NCBI GenBank assembly: GCA_016800925.1 | Contig: JABCPU010000516.1 | Location: 1 to 43,822 of the forward strand | DNA from: Suillus spraguei | Lineage: Eukaryota; Basidiomycota; Agaricomycetes; Boletales; Suillaceae | Direction of reading: 5' to 3' | DNA length: 43,822 bases | Part shown: in pieces, positions 10,991-20,697 of the stretch | Layout: every line of letters begins with the position of its first letter | Numbering within the stretch: the first letter of the stretch is position 1 | The notes under the pieces: model-generated | The model's input: the letters and a program-made list of their open reading frames with translations, nothing else | Databases searched by the model: none | What the model was told of the DNA's origin: nothing | Made by a program: the position numbers and the translations under genes

Positions 10991-11759
10991 TGTTAAGACT
11001 GTACTCAAGGGTAGAGAGATCCGAAGGGCTTTGGCCTCAGTTCATACACTGTGCCCCTTTCTCGAGTAATGCCCCTTATTTCAGGGAGGAGTTATTCGTC
11101 CGAAGACCTGGAAGGAGTTGCGTGATGGATCTGGGTGTCCGAAGGTGTCGGATATGATACGTCCGCAGGTTATTCGGAACATAAGGAGAGGACAGAGATT
11201 AAGGCTAGTTTCGGAACGAGTTCCTAACTAGAAACTAACGGAGATGGACTATCCAAAGATAGAGTCGGAGATATAGACTATAGGAATCAATCCTAAGTCT
11301 CGGAAGGTGACTTAAAGCGGAAAGTGGCTTAAGTCCGGAAGAGGCAGAATGAGTAGAATCTAAGATGATATTCGAACTAAGGTTCTACGGAGATCTACAA
11401 GTGGTTTATATACTGTAAGTATCTAAGACGGATAATCAGCAAGTCCGGGACCGAGGGCTATGTACGAAGTGTAACGGAAGTCTATTAGTTAATGCACAGT
11501 GGATCAGTAAGCATGAATCGGAAATGAACACAGGAAACGGATCAGTAACACAGGACAGAAATATAAACAGCCGGAGTACCGGTAGTAGGAGAAATGACGA
11601 AAGGAGATAGACACAGATGTACACAAGGGAGTTAAGGTGCGAGAAGTGAGTACATTCAGATGGGTGGTCCGGACAGGATCTGTGGACCGGACGGATATGG
11701 AAACGATCGGATCTGGACGGATATGATCGGATCTGAGATTAGAAGTATGGTATATGACA
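10991..11759. mobile_element. Solo LTR, family L1 copy 2, with 5-bp target duplication
   Basis: 769 bp from TGTTAAGACTGTACTCAAGG to GTATGGTATATGACA. It is flanked directly by TGTAG at 10986-10990 and TGTAG at 11760-11764, a perfect 5-bp target-site duplication. TG...CA ends, a TTTATATACTGTA element near 11404 and no internal coding sequence indicate a solo LTR left by LTR-LTR recombination. The host elements (Ty3 or Copia type) cannot be told from the LTR alone. Confidence 0.85.
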
Positions 11760-11764
11760 TGTAG

Positions 11765-12237
11765 CCTTGTACCAAATTATCGCCAAATATTGATTTGCTT
11801 GTGAAACCCTGTGAAACCTTGTGAGGCCTGTTATCAGTGTGAGACCTGTGACAAAATTGGCAGTTTGCTGATGATGATCATCATCCTGCAATCCAGAATG
11901 TGGCTCATTTTGTTTTGTCTCTGCATCAGTGTTGCTTGTCGCTGGCCATGACTTAATTTCATCAGTATTGACAGCCTGTGTAAGTGACAAGCCAGGAATC
12001 AATGTCCACTTCTTGGGCATTCACATGTTTGAAGATAAGCAGTGCACTTTCATGGTAGAGACATACCTTCCAAGATGGATACCAATGCAAAAAGCAAGTA
12101 TATCTTGTTACATTTCTATCCCTTATCTTGACAGTGTGATTTTTCAGTTCTGGACAAAGCACAATTTCCAGAAATTACCATTGATCTGGTGCCCAAACAA
12201 TGTTCTTGCCTTAGTACTTGACATCTGACCTCTGGCA
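11765..12237. other. Intergenic, unassigned open frames
   Basis: Overlapping open frames on both strands (about 11739-12228), none with a recognised domain or splice structure. They may be a decayed gene or transposon fragment. Confidence 0.3.
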
Positions 12238-12650
12238 GATCTATAAAGTAAGGGGGGAAAGGTGGGAAGGTGTTCGCTAGCTCATGTGGCTTTCGCGTAT
12301 GTTGCTAAATGCCATGTTTTCATGCTTATTTTGCTTAGCTCAGTATGGAAATTTCTCGCGTGGTTTTTTTCAAGTGCCGACACAGTTGTCCCATTGTGTG
12401 ATTGCGTGGATTTGTCACATGCAGCGCCACATGGGTTGAAATTTGCCACGGGTTGTCTGAAGCTGGGGTAAAAACAAATTATGGGTTGTCATTTGCCACA
12501 GGTTGTCTGAAGCTGGGGGAAAATGAAATTATTAGGATGGAGCCGAGGCCAGGGAGCCAAAAGGGAGAGTGAAGGCAAAAGTGAAGGCAAAAAGGAGTGC
12601 AAAGGAGTGGAAAGCAAAAAAGGAGGGCAAGCAAAAAATGAGTGCAATTG
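12238..12650. repeat. Dispersed repeat R2, copy 1 (with half of a hairpin module)
   Basis: Starts CTATAAAGTAAGGGGGGAAA and matches 14019-14410 block by block, including GCGCCACATGGGTTGAAATTT and CCACAGGTTGTCTGAAGCTG, and then the hairpin module start AAATTATTAGGATGGAGCCG. Only the left arm of the long hairpin is present here; the sequence diverges after GGAGGGCAAGC (about 12630), where copy 2 turns back into the complementary arm. Confidence 0.82.
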
Positions 12651-12969
12651 CAGAAGATGGCTGATAGGTAAAAACAGAAGGAACTCATCAGGGGCTGGAA
12701 GGAGTGGTGGTGCCATCAAAAGGCATGGTCAAGTTGTCAATAATTATGACAAGCTACTCCATCAGGCACCAATATCAGGTTGGAAGTTGCCAGCAGGCTG
12801 GAAGTGTCCTCCCCCACCCTCAGGAAAAATCATCTGATAAATTGCTGTTAGATATTGGCTATCAAAGAATCTGAACTTTGTCATTTGAAAAATCATGTTA
12901 TTTGTTTAAAAAGCTGCTATGGTCATTAGGATGCAGAGATGGGGGGACAGGAGAGCATGGGGAGGAGAG
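12651..12969. other. Intergenic, nothing recognised
   Basis: Non-coding sequence between repeat R2 copy 1 and the minisatellite. Confidence 0.35.
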
Positions 12970-12974
12970 AATGA

Positions 12975-13274
12975 AGGCATGGGAGATGGGAGATGGGAGA
13001 TGGGAGACGGGAGATGGGAGACGGGAGATGGGAGACGGGAGACGGGAGACGGGAGACGGGAGACGGGAGACGGGAGACGGGAGACGGGAGACGGGAGACG
13101 GGAGATGGGAGACGGGAGACGGGAGACGGGAGACGGGAGACGGGAGACGGGAGACGGGAGACGGGAGACGGGAGACGGGAGACAGGAGACGGGAGACGGG
13201 AGACAGGAGACGGGAGACGGGAGACGGGAGACGGGAGACGGGAGACGGGAGATGGGAGACGGGAGACGGGAGAC

Positions 13275-13317
<43 letters not shown>

Positions 13318-13605
13318 CAAGACAGGAGACAGGGGAGACAGGAGACAGGAGATGGGAGACACAAGACACAAGATGCAGAGACAGGAGATTGGAGATGGGA
13401 GACAGGAGATGAGAGACACAAGATGGGAGATGGGAAATCGGGAGACAGGAGATGGGAGAGGAGACAGGAGACAGGAGACAGGAGATGGGGGAGATGGGGG
13501 AGATGGGAGACACAAGATGGGAGACAGCAGACTGGTAAGAGGAAATGAGAGACAGGAGACCAGTAATAGGAGATGGGAGATGGGAGACGGGAGATGGGAC
13601 ACTTG
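12975..13605. repeat. 7-bp minisatellite (GGGAGAC)n
   Basis: Roughly 85-90 tandem units of GGGAGAC. The core is mostly uniform GGGAGAC-GGGAGAC; the left edge is rich in GGGAGAT and the right edge in AGGAGAC, and the distal part contains irregular units. Each junction in the core is a CpG (GACGGG), and the two main variants are its two transition products. G-runs of three separated by four bases meet the usual G-quadruplex pattern. Open frames in all registers are by-products of the repeat. Confidence 0.97.
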
Positions 13606-13841
13606 CATGATTTTCTTGTGTGACAACTTAATACTGTTGCCCCCTATTAAAACTTGACACAAAAGATTTATTCAAGTTAATAGTTTGCAGTAAATAATTT
13701 CAAAAAATCAAAATCAAATGCAATGACATGAGGATGAGATGGGCAATAAACTCACAAAGATGGTGATGTTGTACTTTTACTTCTCTCAAAATATTGGTCA
13801 AAGTCATAATTTATTTCAAGACCTATTATCATTATTAAAGA
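13606..13841. other. Intergenic, nothing recognised
   Basis: A/T-rich non-coding spacer between the minisatellite and the first hairpin module. Confidence 0.35.
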
Positions 13842-13922
13842 TAATTATTAGGATGAAGCCAAGGCCAGGAAGGCAAAAAGAGTGCGAAGCACTCTTTTTG
13901 CCTTCCTGTGCCTTGGGCAAAC
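13842..13922. repeat. Hairpin module b
   Basis: Starts AATTATTAGGATGAAGCC, then a perfect 18-bp stem GGAAGGCAAAAAGAGTGC / GCACTCTTTTTGCCTTCC with a GAA loop (13868-13906), followed by TGTGCCTTGGGCA, a degenerate form of the second small hairpin found in modules c and e. Confidence 0.85.
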
Positions 13923-13923
13923 A

Positions 13924-14018
13924 GAATTATTAGGATGAAGCCTTAGCCAGGGAGCAAAAGGAGTGCTTCGCATTCCTTTTGCTTCCTGTGCCGAAGGCAC
14001 AACGGGTGGTGGACTCAT
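13924..14018. repeat. Hairpin module c
   Basis: Same leader (AATTATTAGGATGAAGCC). Stem GGAGCAAAAGGAGTGC / GCATTCCTTTTGCTTCC with the loop TTC, the reverse complement of the loop in modules b and e. Then a second perfect hairpin GTGCC-GAA-GGCAC and the tail ACAACGGGTGGTGGACTCAT. Confidence 0.83.
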
Positions 14019-14334
14019 CTATAAAGTAAGGGGGGAAAGGTGGGAATGTGCTTGCTAGCTCACATGGCTTTTGCTTGCATCGCTAAAGGCCACATGGGAA
14101 CGCTTAGCTCAGATAAACCTTTATTTAGAAATATTGTGTGGGTTTCTTCGAGTGCCAATTCAATACACTGTTGTCCCATTGTATGATTGCATGGTTTTGT
14201 CATGTGCAGCGCCACACAGGTTAAAATTTGCCACGGGTTGTCTGAAGCTGGGGTAAAACCAAATTATGGGTTGTCATCTGCCACAGGTTGTCTGAAGTTG
14301 GGGGAAAATGAAATTATTAGGATGGAGCCGAGGC
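14019..14334. repeat. Dispersed repeat R2, copy 2
   Basis: Matches 12238-12540, starting CTATAAAGTAAGGGGGGAAA directly after the tail of hairpin module c, and running into the leader of module d. It differs from copy 1 by many transitions and a few indels. Confidence 0.82.
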
Positions 14335-14544
14335 CAGGGAGCCAAAAGGGAGAGTGAAGGCAAAAGTGAAGGCAAAAAGGAGTGCAAAGGAGTGGAAAGC
14401 AAAAAAGGAGGCCAAAGCCAAAAAGAAGTGCTTCACACTCCTTTTTGGCTTGCCCTCCTTTTTTGCTTTCCACTCCTTTGCACTCCTTTTTGCCTTCACT
14501 TTTGCCTTCACTCTCCCTTTGGCTCCCTGTGCCGAGGGCAAAAC
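14312..14544. repeat. Hairpin module d (long palindrome, arms about 95 bp)
   Basis: After the leader AAATTATTAGGATGGAGCC, the sequence from about 14335 to 14529 is a near-perfect inverted repeat: left arm GGGAGCCAAAAGGGAGAGTG ... GCCAAAAAGAAGTG, short turn CTTCAC, right arm ACTCCTTTTTGGC ... CACTCTCCCTTTGGCTCCC. The arms are built from small direct repeats (GAAGGCAAAA, GGAGTGCAAA). It ends GTGCCGAGGGCA, a degenerate second hairpin. Confidence 0.88.
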
Positions 14545-14645
14545 AAAATTATTAGGATGTGGCCTTAGGCCAGGGAGCCAAAAAGGAGTGCGAAGCACTC
14601 CTTTTTGACTTCCTGTGCCGAAGGCACAACGGGTAGTGGACTCAT
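14545..14645. repeat. Hairpin module e
   Basis: Leader AAATTATTAGGATGTGGCC, stem GCCAAAAAGGAGTGC / GCACTCCTTTTTGAC with loop GAA, second hairpin GTGCC-GAA-GGCAC, tail ACAACGGGTAGTGGACTCAT as in module c. Confidence 0.85.
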
Positions 14646-14890
14646 GTTTATTGACGGTCAATTTAATACAGAAAATCTGACCGCCCCAGCGCATCATTTG
14701 AAGATTCCGCGGTTTCTCATGTTCGTGAATAGCCCAGGTCTAAATTTTGGTGTCCTGTGGCAGAGTAACACGCATCATTTCAATTTGAGCATCGTGCACG
14801 CATTGCATCGACATTAGATTCTTTCGATAGGGTATCATCCACTGATATCGAGCACTTTCTTTTGATACTTAGGTTTATCCCCAGCACCCA
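14646..14890. other. Intergenic, nothing recognised
   Basis: Non-coding; CpG content rises from here, marking the edge of the repeat block. Confidence 0.35.
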
Positions 14891-15189
14891 GGTGCTGTAA
14901 TAGGCTCCTGCCTTTGCGAGGGTAGAGTGATTGAGAGCATGAGATATCGAGCATCAATTTCTCAACTTTGTTGCTGCGGCTGCAGGTTCAAATGATGAAG
15001 TAATGAGTGAGAGATCAAGATTCAGGATGAGACGGACCAGGGGGTCAAGCGAACTTTCCATGGCTACAAAGAAGAGAATCGCCAATTATGACTGCTGCCA
15101 GCGCAGGTTCTGCCGAATCCTACCACTCCACAGTAATGACAATTTCGAAAAATCAATCAACTTGATCGTGTCCCTGAGTATATGCAGGA

Positions 15190-15197
15190 TATAAAAG
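15190..15197 (+). promoter_or_regulatory. TATA box of the small cysteine-rich protein gene
   Basis: TATAAAAG about 65-85 bp before the candidate start codons. The aligned position in the second tandem copy reads TACAAAAG, so the element is lost there. Confidence 0.6.
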
Positions 15198-15274
15198 CTG
15201 CTCGTCGTCTTACAGTGTTTCCCCACCCTCAGAGATATCCTCCTCAGAAGATTATGTATCGCCTTGCACAGAAA

Positions 15275-15454
15275 ATGCGTGTATCCATCCTCGCCGTTGC
15301 TGTTGCTTTGACAGCATCTATGCTTGTCAGTGCGTGTGTGTCCATAGGAGATCCTTGCGATGCAGCTCATAGTTGTTGCGCCGCCGCGGGCTTGGTTTGT
15401 GGCACTGACGTGGTATGGGCAGATCACTGTATAACCAGGATTCAACCACAATGA
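15275..15454 (+). CDS. Small secreted six-cysteine protein (knottin-like spacing)
   Basis: A 59-residue single-exon frame. The start at 15275 (MRVSILAVAV) puts a hydrophobic signal-peptide core, ALTASMLVSA, at the N-terminus; an in-frame ATG at 15254 would add seven residues. The mature part has six cysteines spaced C-x6-C-x5-C-C-x6-C-x9-C, including GDPC and SCC, which matches the C-C-CC-C-C order of inhibitor-cystine-knot proteins. The predicted protein is secreted; its role is unknown and could be defence, signalling or effector-like. A TATA box lies upstream. A tandem paralogue follows and is disrupted. The spacing match is seen; a knottin fold is inference. Confidence 0.62.
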   Translation: MRVSILAVAVALTASMLVSACVSIGDPCDAAHSCCAAAGLVCGTDVVWADHCITRIQPQ

Positions 15455-16080
15455 TGACTCACCTGCGCGTCTCAGCATGAAAATCAGATCTGCATCCAAT
15501 TTTATCAGAAATTGAGCCGGCAGCCAGTGTGGCACGTCAAGTTGGTAATTATTTTTTCTGCTTTCGCTTTGGGATTATGGTTGATGGTACAATATCTAGT
15601 TCGGAGCCCATCAGTACAGTTGTATTTGGAGTCTTCGACGAGTTTTCATACTGCTCGAGCAATGGTGTAGATGTTTGAATTTAATGCTTGGCAGTCCGTA
15701 ACTGGCGTGAAATCACCAAACTCATTGCTGCGGCACTAAGCGAGTGGGTGCTATCACCGTGCAATGATAATACCATCAATTATTGACGCAGAAGAGCTGA
15801 CAAAAGGTGCTGCAATAGGCTCCCACCTTTGCGAGGGTAGAGTGAGAGAGAGAGAAATAAGCATCAACTTCTCAACTTTGTCACTGCGCTGGCAGGGTCA
15901 CTGGCGGTTCAAATAATGAAGTACTAATGAGTAGAATTCAGAATTCAGGATGAGAGACTGAGGGTTGAAGCGAACCTTCTGTGGCTACGAAGAAGAGAAT
16001 TGTTGATGCCTGCTGGGAATATAGATTCTGCCAAAATTCTGTCACCTCGCGAAATCAATCATTAAACCAACTTGATCGTG

Positions 16081-16930
16081 CTCATGAGTATATGCAGGAT
16101 ACAAAAGCTGATCGTCGTCCTACAGTAATCCCCCATCCTCAGAGATATCATTCGACCATCCTCTCCGTTGCTGTTGCTTTGACAGCATCTCATAGATGTT
16201 TGTCAGTGCATGTGCGTCCATGGGAGATCCTTGTGTAGTGATTACCAATCGTCTGCGGCCGGAAATAGCCGAACTAACGCTTTCGCCTCAGCTCAACTCC
16301 GTCGTCGTTCGCCGTCATCCTTTCCTCGGATATTGGCCCTTAGGCCCTCTCCGTCACCCTCTCGCCACTTGGTCGTCTGGAATCTGTCAAAAACAAGCAA
16401 AAGTCTCGTTAACTCTGTCAAATACCACCCCTACATATCGCCACTTACTCGATTTTCGTACTCTCTTTCCTCTCTCTACTCTACCCTGTTAGGCTCAATG
16501 CCACTGTTTTCACCTAATCGTTCGGCCTTTCCATACCCGAGGACCCTTAGCAGTTCGCAGTATAAAAGTAGCTCATGTACACTCGTTTCTACAGGCAATC
16601 AGATCAGTCTCAGTCCAGTCTCGTTCCCGTATCGCGCTCGTTATTATCAGTATCGTCAATATCTATCGTTTATCATCACAGAATTATCACTCTCCTTATC
16701 GCATAACTATCGCTAATGATCCATCCAACTATTCAGCGCACTTATATTTTAAATAGGTCCCACACCCTACGAAAACTCGCAGCCGGAGCCTTACACTTGT
16801 AATACAAGTAAGGATTGCTGCAACGTGGCATTGACTTGTAGCGTTGATGAAGCCAACGTAAGTATGAGCAGATCGCTTTGCAACCAGGATTCGACCACAA
16901 TGATGACTCACCTGCGCGCCTTAGGGTGGA
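16081..16930 (+). pseudogene. Disrupted paralogue of the six-cysteine secreted protein
   Basis: Homologous to the gene at 15275-15454. The start-codon region is deleted, a 5-nt insertion (CATAG) shifts the frame in the signal-peptide region, and the coding sequence is split after the GDPC codons by the LTR at 16234-16795. Beyond the LTR the frame continues with an SKDCCNVALTC-type segment and a further cysteine, so the ancestral copy had the same CC pattern with different residues between the cysteines. Confidence 0.75.
16234..16795. mobile_element. Solo LTR with 4-bp target duplication, inside the paralogue
   Basis: 562 bp from TGTAGTGATTACC to CCTTACA, with matching TGTA/TACA ends, flanked by CTTG at 16230-16233 and CTTG at 16796-16799. 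The interior has an LTR-like core promoter (CGCAGTATAAAAGTAGCTC) and pyrimidine-rich sequence. Removing the insertion and one CTTG rejoins the two halves of the paralogue in alignment with the intact neighbour, which independently supports the boundaries. Confidence 0.85.
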
Positions 16931-17230
16931 GATACTAAGGTCTGCCTAATAGTTTCAGAGCTATCTAGAAATTGAGCCGGCAGCATGAGTGGCACGTCGA
17001 GACAGTAATTATTTTTTCCTCCTTTCGCTTTGGCATTATGGTTGATGATGCAATATCTAGTTCGGAGCCCTTCAGTACAGTTGTATTTGCAGTCTTGGAC
17101 GAGTTTTCATACTGCTCGAGCAATGATATAGATGTTTGAATTTAATGCTTGGCAGCTAGTAACTGGCGTTGGTGAGGCCGAAATCGCCAAACTCACTGGC
17201 ACTCATCAACGACTCGGAAGAGCTGACAAA

Positions 17231-18244
17231 TGAGTCGGCACCATGTATATATGGTAGAACGTGGTTCTGTTTTGTTTCGTGTTTCTTGTCGTTGGTGGCA
17301 ACGACTTGATTCCATCTCGGTATTGACGGTCCCCGACTGGGAAGACAAACGTTCAGGCACCTATTATGGTGGACGATTTGCCGCAACTTATTTTGAAGTC
17401 CGACCAATGTTTGTTCCGAACTTTATTGGTATGCACCTATTCACCTGTCACATGAATCACAAATCAGTTCTACGCCAGTCTGCAGCGACTCTGCGCGCCG
17501 TGCTCACTGAGGTAGATCCCCAGCTGCTGGCGAGCGCTACTATTAATATCATTGTATTCGCGATCGTTCTGTCGTGATCATGTGATTCAATATATTTTTT
17601 GTTTTAAAATCTGTCCAGTGTCAAGATCTGACGAGGGGCGACTGATGAGAACGAAGACTTCACATTGGGTGAGAGGTATTGTGTAACACGCTGATTAAGA
17701 CGGAGAATCAAAGGGAAAACGTGTCTGAGGCATGTATGTGATGAGTACGTACGTTGATAGTCAGACATTGTAAGCAGTATTACAGCAAGCAATGTTTTCA
17801 CAGCTCCGATTCTCTGGATGCACTGTACAGTGTACATCGATGGACAGTGAAAAAATTTGCAATTCAGGTAGAATTTCGTAATTACTGTGTGGTGGGTGTC
17901 TGTACAGAGATCCACAGCGCAAAGTATTACTGGGACCAAGCTGTAGAGCTTGCTGCAATGTACAGCGTTGTACTAATTTACTGATTAGTACATTTCGCTT
18001 ATTAAGCCATTCGGATATGACAAACGTCTAATGCGATGAAAATACGCAGTGTCATGTAACCTATCTGCCAGTAGTCATTCATATCCGATGATGCGCAGTC
18101 AGCAAGCAGAAGTCGTTTGTAAGTACACAGCTGAATACCACGTAACTCCCGTTCTCATCAGCATATGTTATAAGGACCTGATGCTACTTTGGAATCGGAA
18201 CCAACACAAAGCATCACTTTGAACGCTCCAATTTTTTTAATATC
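17231..18244. other. Intergenic, no gene recognised
   Basis: An open frame of 115 codons at 17230-17577 (+) has no recognisable features and no signs of splicing; it is left uncalled. The final 500 bp probably contain the promoter of the monooxygenase gene. Confidence 0.35.
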
Positions 18245-20480
18245 ATGAATTCTGTTCAGCCGGCTCCCGTGCTAATCGTAAGTGACGACCTATGACACAT
18301 GTTTGTATTACGTCAGCTGACTCGGAATCATTTCTTAGGTAGGTGCTGGTCCAGTGGGTCTGGTGGCAGCGTTGACGCTCCTCCAAAACGGCATCTCAGT
18401 TCGCATCATCGATAAAGACCCTCACCATCGCATCGGACAGCGTGGCGCTGGAATATGGGTTTGTCACACATCCACTCATCACATCACCGCAGCCTCATTG
18501 AATACATTCACTATGTAGCCGCGCTCCCTCGAACTCTATAACTTCCTAGACGTTAAAGAAGTTAATAGTTTGGGGAGAACAGCCCCTCCTCTCCGTTCCT
18601 ACAAGCCTGGGACGTTAGAACCTCTGAGAGTCTCATCGATGGTCCCGCCTATGAAAGATACCCCAGCAATACCATTCGTGCGCATCACCATCGCCTAATC
18701 AAACCTTCCTGCTGATTCGGCTTTTTTCAGCATACCCCAAAATTGATGGGTCAACAGCTCCTAGACGTGATTCTGCGACGCCACCTAGAGAAGTTTTCTT
18801 GTTCTGTCGAGATGGGCACCGAACTGCGCTCGTTCGAGCAGTCTGATGAGGGTGTCACCGCTACTCTAACAAAGAACGGCATAACAGAGACTTTTGATAC
18901 CAAGTGGATCATCGGCGCTGATGGTGCTAAAGGTGAGATGCAGTCAAATCCGTCGAGACGAACGAGACCGAAGGTGGCTTTGCAGGCGTCGTGCGCAAAC
19001 AACTTGGGCTCACATTTTTGGGTGAGACCAGAGATGATGTTCGAATGGTGACAGGAGATGTCTGTTTGACGGGGGTTGACCTCGATAGAGTGGTGTGTCC
19101 GTTTTCCACATTATATAGAAAGCTGCTCTAATGCATTCTTGAAGCATTGGCACCGATTTGGAAACTTTAATGAACGAGGGTATGTTCAGTTTCTGCTCTT
19201 GAGGCTGTATATTGACGATATGCAGCCTCTCATTGCGTCCAACAGACGAAGTCGGCGAGGACGGCTGGCAATTTTTCCTCTACGGCCACGAACTAGACAT
19301 GACGAAGATCGCTGAGAGTGAAGAGCTTGTCTTCGAGACCATTGCGTCGATAATACCAACGGAGATTACATTCAGCAAAGTTGCATGGATGAGCGACTTC
19401 CGGTGAGTTTAGTGTTTCTGTATGCGTTGGTACAAGTTTATCGGTTTGTTCCAGGGCCAATATCCGGATGGTGAATAAATTTGGTGAAGGTCGAGTGTTC
19501 GTTGCAGGCGGTATGTGGCTCTGTTTACGATGTGTGTGGTTGTGCTAATGCATGTTGTCGTAGATGCCGCCCAGTATGTTTATCTTTGAATACCTTCCTC
19601 GCATACTGCTGCTAACATATACATATATTCAGTATTCACAGTCCAACAGGTGGTCAGGTATGGTTGATCCAGTTGTTGCTAATACCTGCTTATTTTACTA
19701 TGAACAGGGACTCAATTCGGGTGTACAAGATGCAGTGAGTCAGGTAGATCTGACATGTGTACTACAACTGATCGAGCCCTACACCAGTTCAATCTAGGAT
19801 GGAAACTTGCGCTCGTCCAGAAAGGGTTCGCCGACAAATCCCTTCTCGAGACATATAGCGCTGAGCGTCTGCCTGTGATCTCTGAGATGCTCGGGGTGAC
19901 CACATCAATTCTCGACAAGGCAACGTCGTCTGGAGACCCGACATTAGGACGGAGTCCTGTCCTTTTCATGCTCGGCATTAACTACCGATTCAGCACCATC
20001 GTACTCGATGAATTTGTGAATTCAGTCGAGAGGAAGCCTATCAACGCATATGGGGTGCTTGACGAGGAGTGTCTGGAGGCTGGGGACAGGGCTCCTGATG
20101 CACCCAATATGCTGCAGGTGGGGAGTGCAGTGCCTGACGTGACGACGCTTTTTGGTCTGTACAGACCCTGGCACCACACAGTGCTTGTATTTGCGCCGAG
20201 TCTCGCTGGTGCTATCCCGATCTTGGGTGCACTGGAGGCATACGACAAAAGTGTCGTACGATCGGCAGTCGTTGTGCCATCATCAGCATCAGTGACGCCT
20301 GTCGCATCTCCTGCTGACCATGTTCTTGTTGATCGTGAGGGCTATTCTTATTCGGCTTACCTCGTGGAAGCTAGCCAGACGAAGGTGTTTGTCATACGGC
20401 CGGACGGCGTGATTGGGGCGATTGTTCAAGGTGCAGAAGGCATGAAAAAGTATTTCTCAAAAATATTTTTGGATGCGTAG
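18245..20480 (+). CDS. FAD-dependent aromatic monooxygenase (PHBH/phenol-hydroxylase type)
   Basis: Twelve exons give 547 residues: 18245-18277, 18339-18458, 18519-18677, 18731-18932, 18986-19092, 19145-19179, 19226-19402, 19455-19510, 19564-19573, 19633-19657, 19708-19734, 19788-20480. All junctions keep the frame. Motifs: FAD-binding VGAGPVGL at residue 12; GADGAKG, the DG motif, mid-protein; and VAGDAAH with [23 protein letters not shown], the second FAD motif. The last 150 residues (VTTLFGLYRPWHHTVLVF to VFVIRPDGVIGAIV) form the thioredoxin-like C-terminal domain of phenol hydroxylase relatives. It would hydroxylate an aromatic substrate using NAD(P)H and O2; the substrate is unknown. Exon 9 is only 10 nt. 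A decayed inverted copy lies at 39230-41423. Confidence 0.87.
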
Positions 20481-20697
20481 TGCCCCGAATATTGATTTTT
20501 TACTTACGACTTTCACAAGTACAACTTATTCTTGTACACCTCACTCGTATCACGTTTGTAACTGGAAATGAGAAAATGAAAGCGATGCGACAGAAAATCG
20601 CACAGGACTAAAAAATTAAAATTGCGCGGGACGCGTGTTTGTTCATACTATAACACAGACAGTTTAACTATTACTATTGATCTTTATCATGCCCCCA
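20481..20697. other. Intergenic
   Basis: Short 3' flank of the monooxygenase gene before repeat R1 copy B. Confidence 0.3.

Larger units (their letters stand above)
14891..15805. repeat. Tandem duplication, unit 1 (intact small-protein gene)
   Basis: Begins GGTGCTGTAATAGGCTCC and ends GAAGAGCTGACAAA; aligns with 15806-17230 along its whole length, including upstream region, small gene and about 330 bp downstream (GTTCGGAGCCC, CAGTACAGTTGTATTTG, GAATTTAATGCTTGGCAG). Confidence 0.88.
15806..17230. repeat. Tandem duplication, unit 2 (LTR-interrupted)
   Basis: Second copy of the 14891-15805 unit. The 510-bp excess length is mostly explained by a 562-bp solo LTR plus its 4-bp duplication, offset by small deletions. 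Confidence 0.87.

Noticed and set aside
12975..13605. Minisatellite as telomere repeat or CRISPR array
   Set aside because: The unit is not TTAGGG-like, and there are no unique spacers between repeats; a eukaryotic context makes CRISPR irrelevant.
12878..13662. Long open frames in several registers on both strands (up to 259 codons)
   Set aside because: They are translations of the 7-bp minisatellite; a 7-bp unit stays open in many frames without coding.
16210..16716. 168-codon plus-strand frame rich in Ser and Tyr
   Set aside because: It lies almost entirely inside the solo LTR and has no coding features.
17230..17577. 115-codon plus-strand frame between the tandem duplication and the monooxygenase
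   Set aside because: Starts at the edge of the duplication, has no recognised family, no signal peptide or splice evidence; likely chance.
18751..19002. Minus-strand open frames opposite the monooxygenase exons
   Set aside because: Shadow frames of a well-supported spliced gene on the plus strand.
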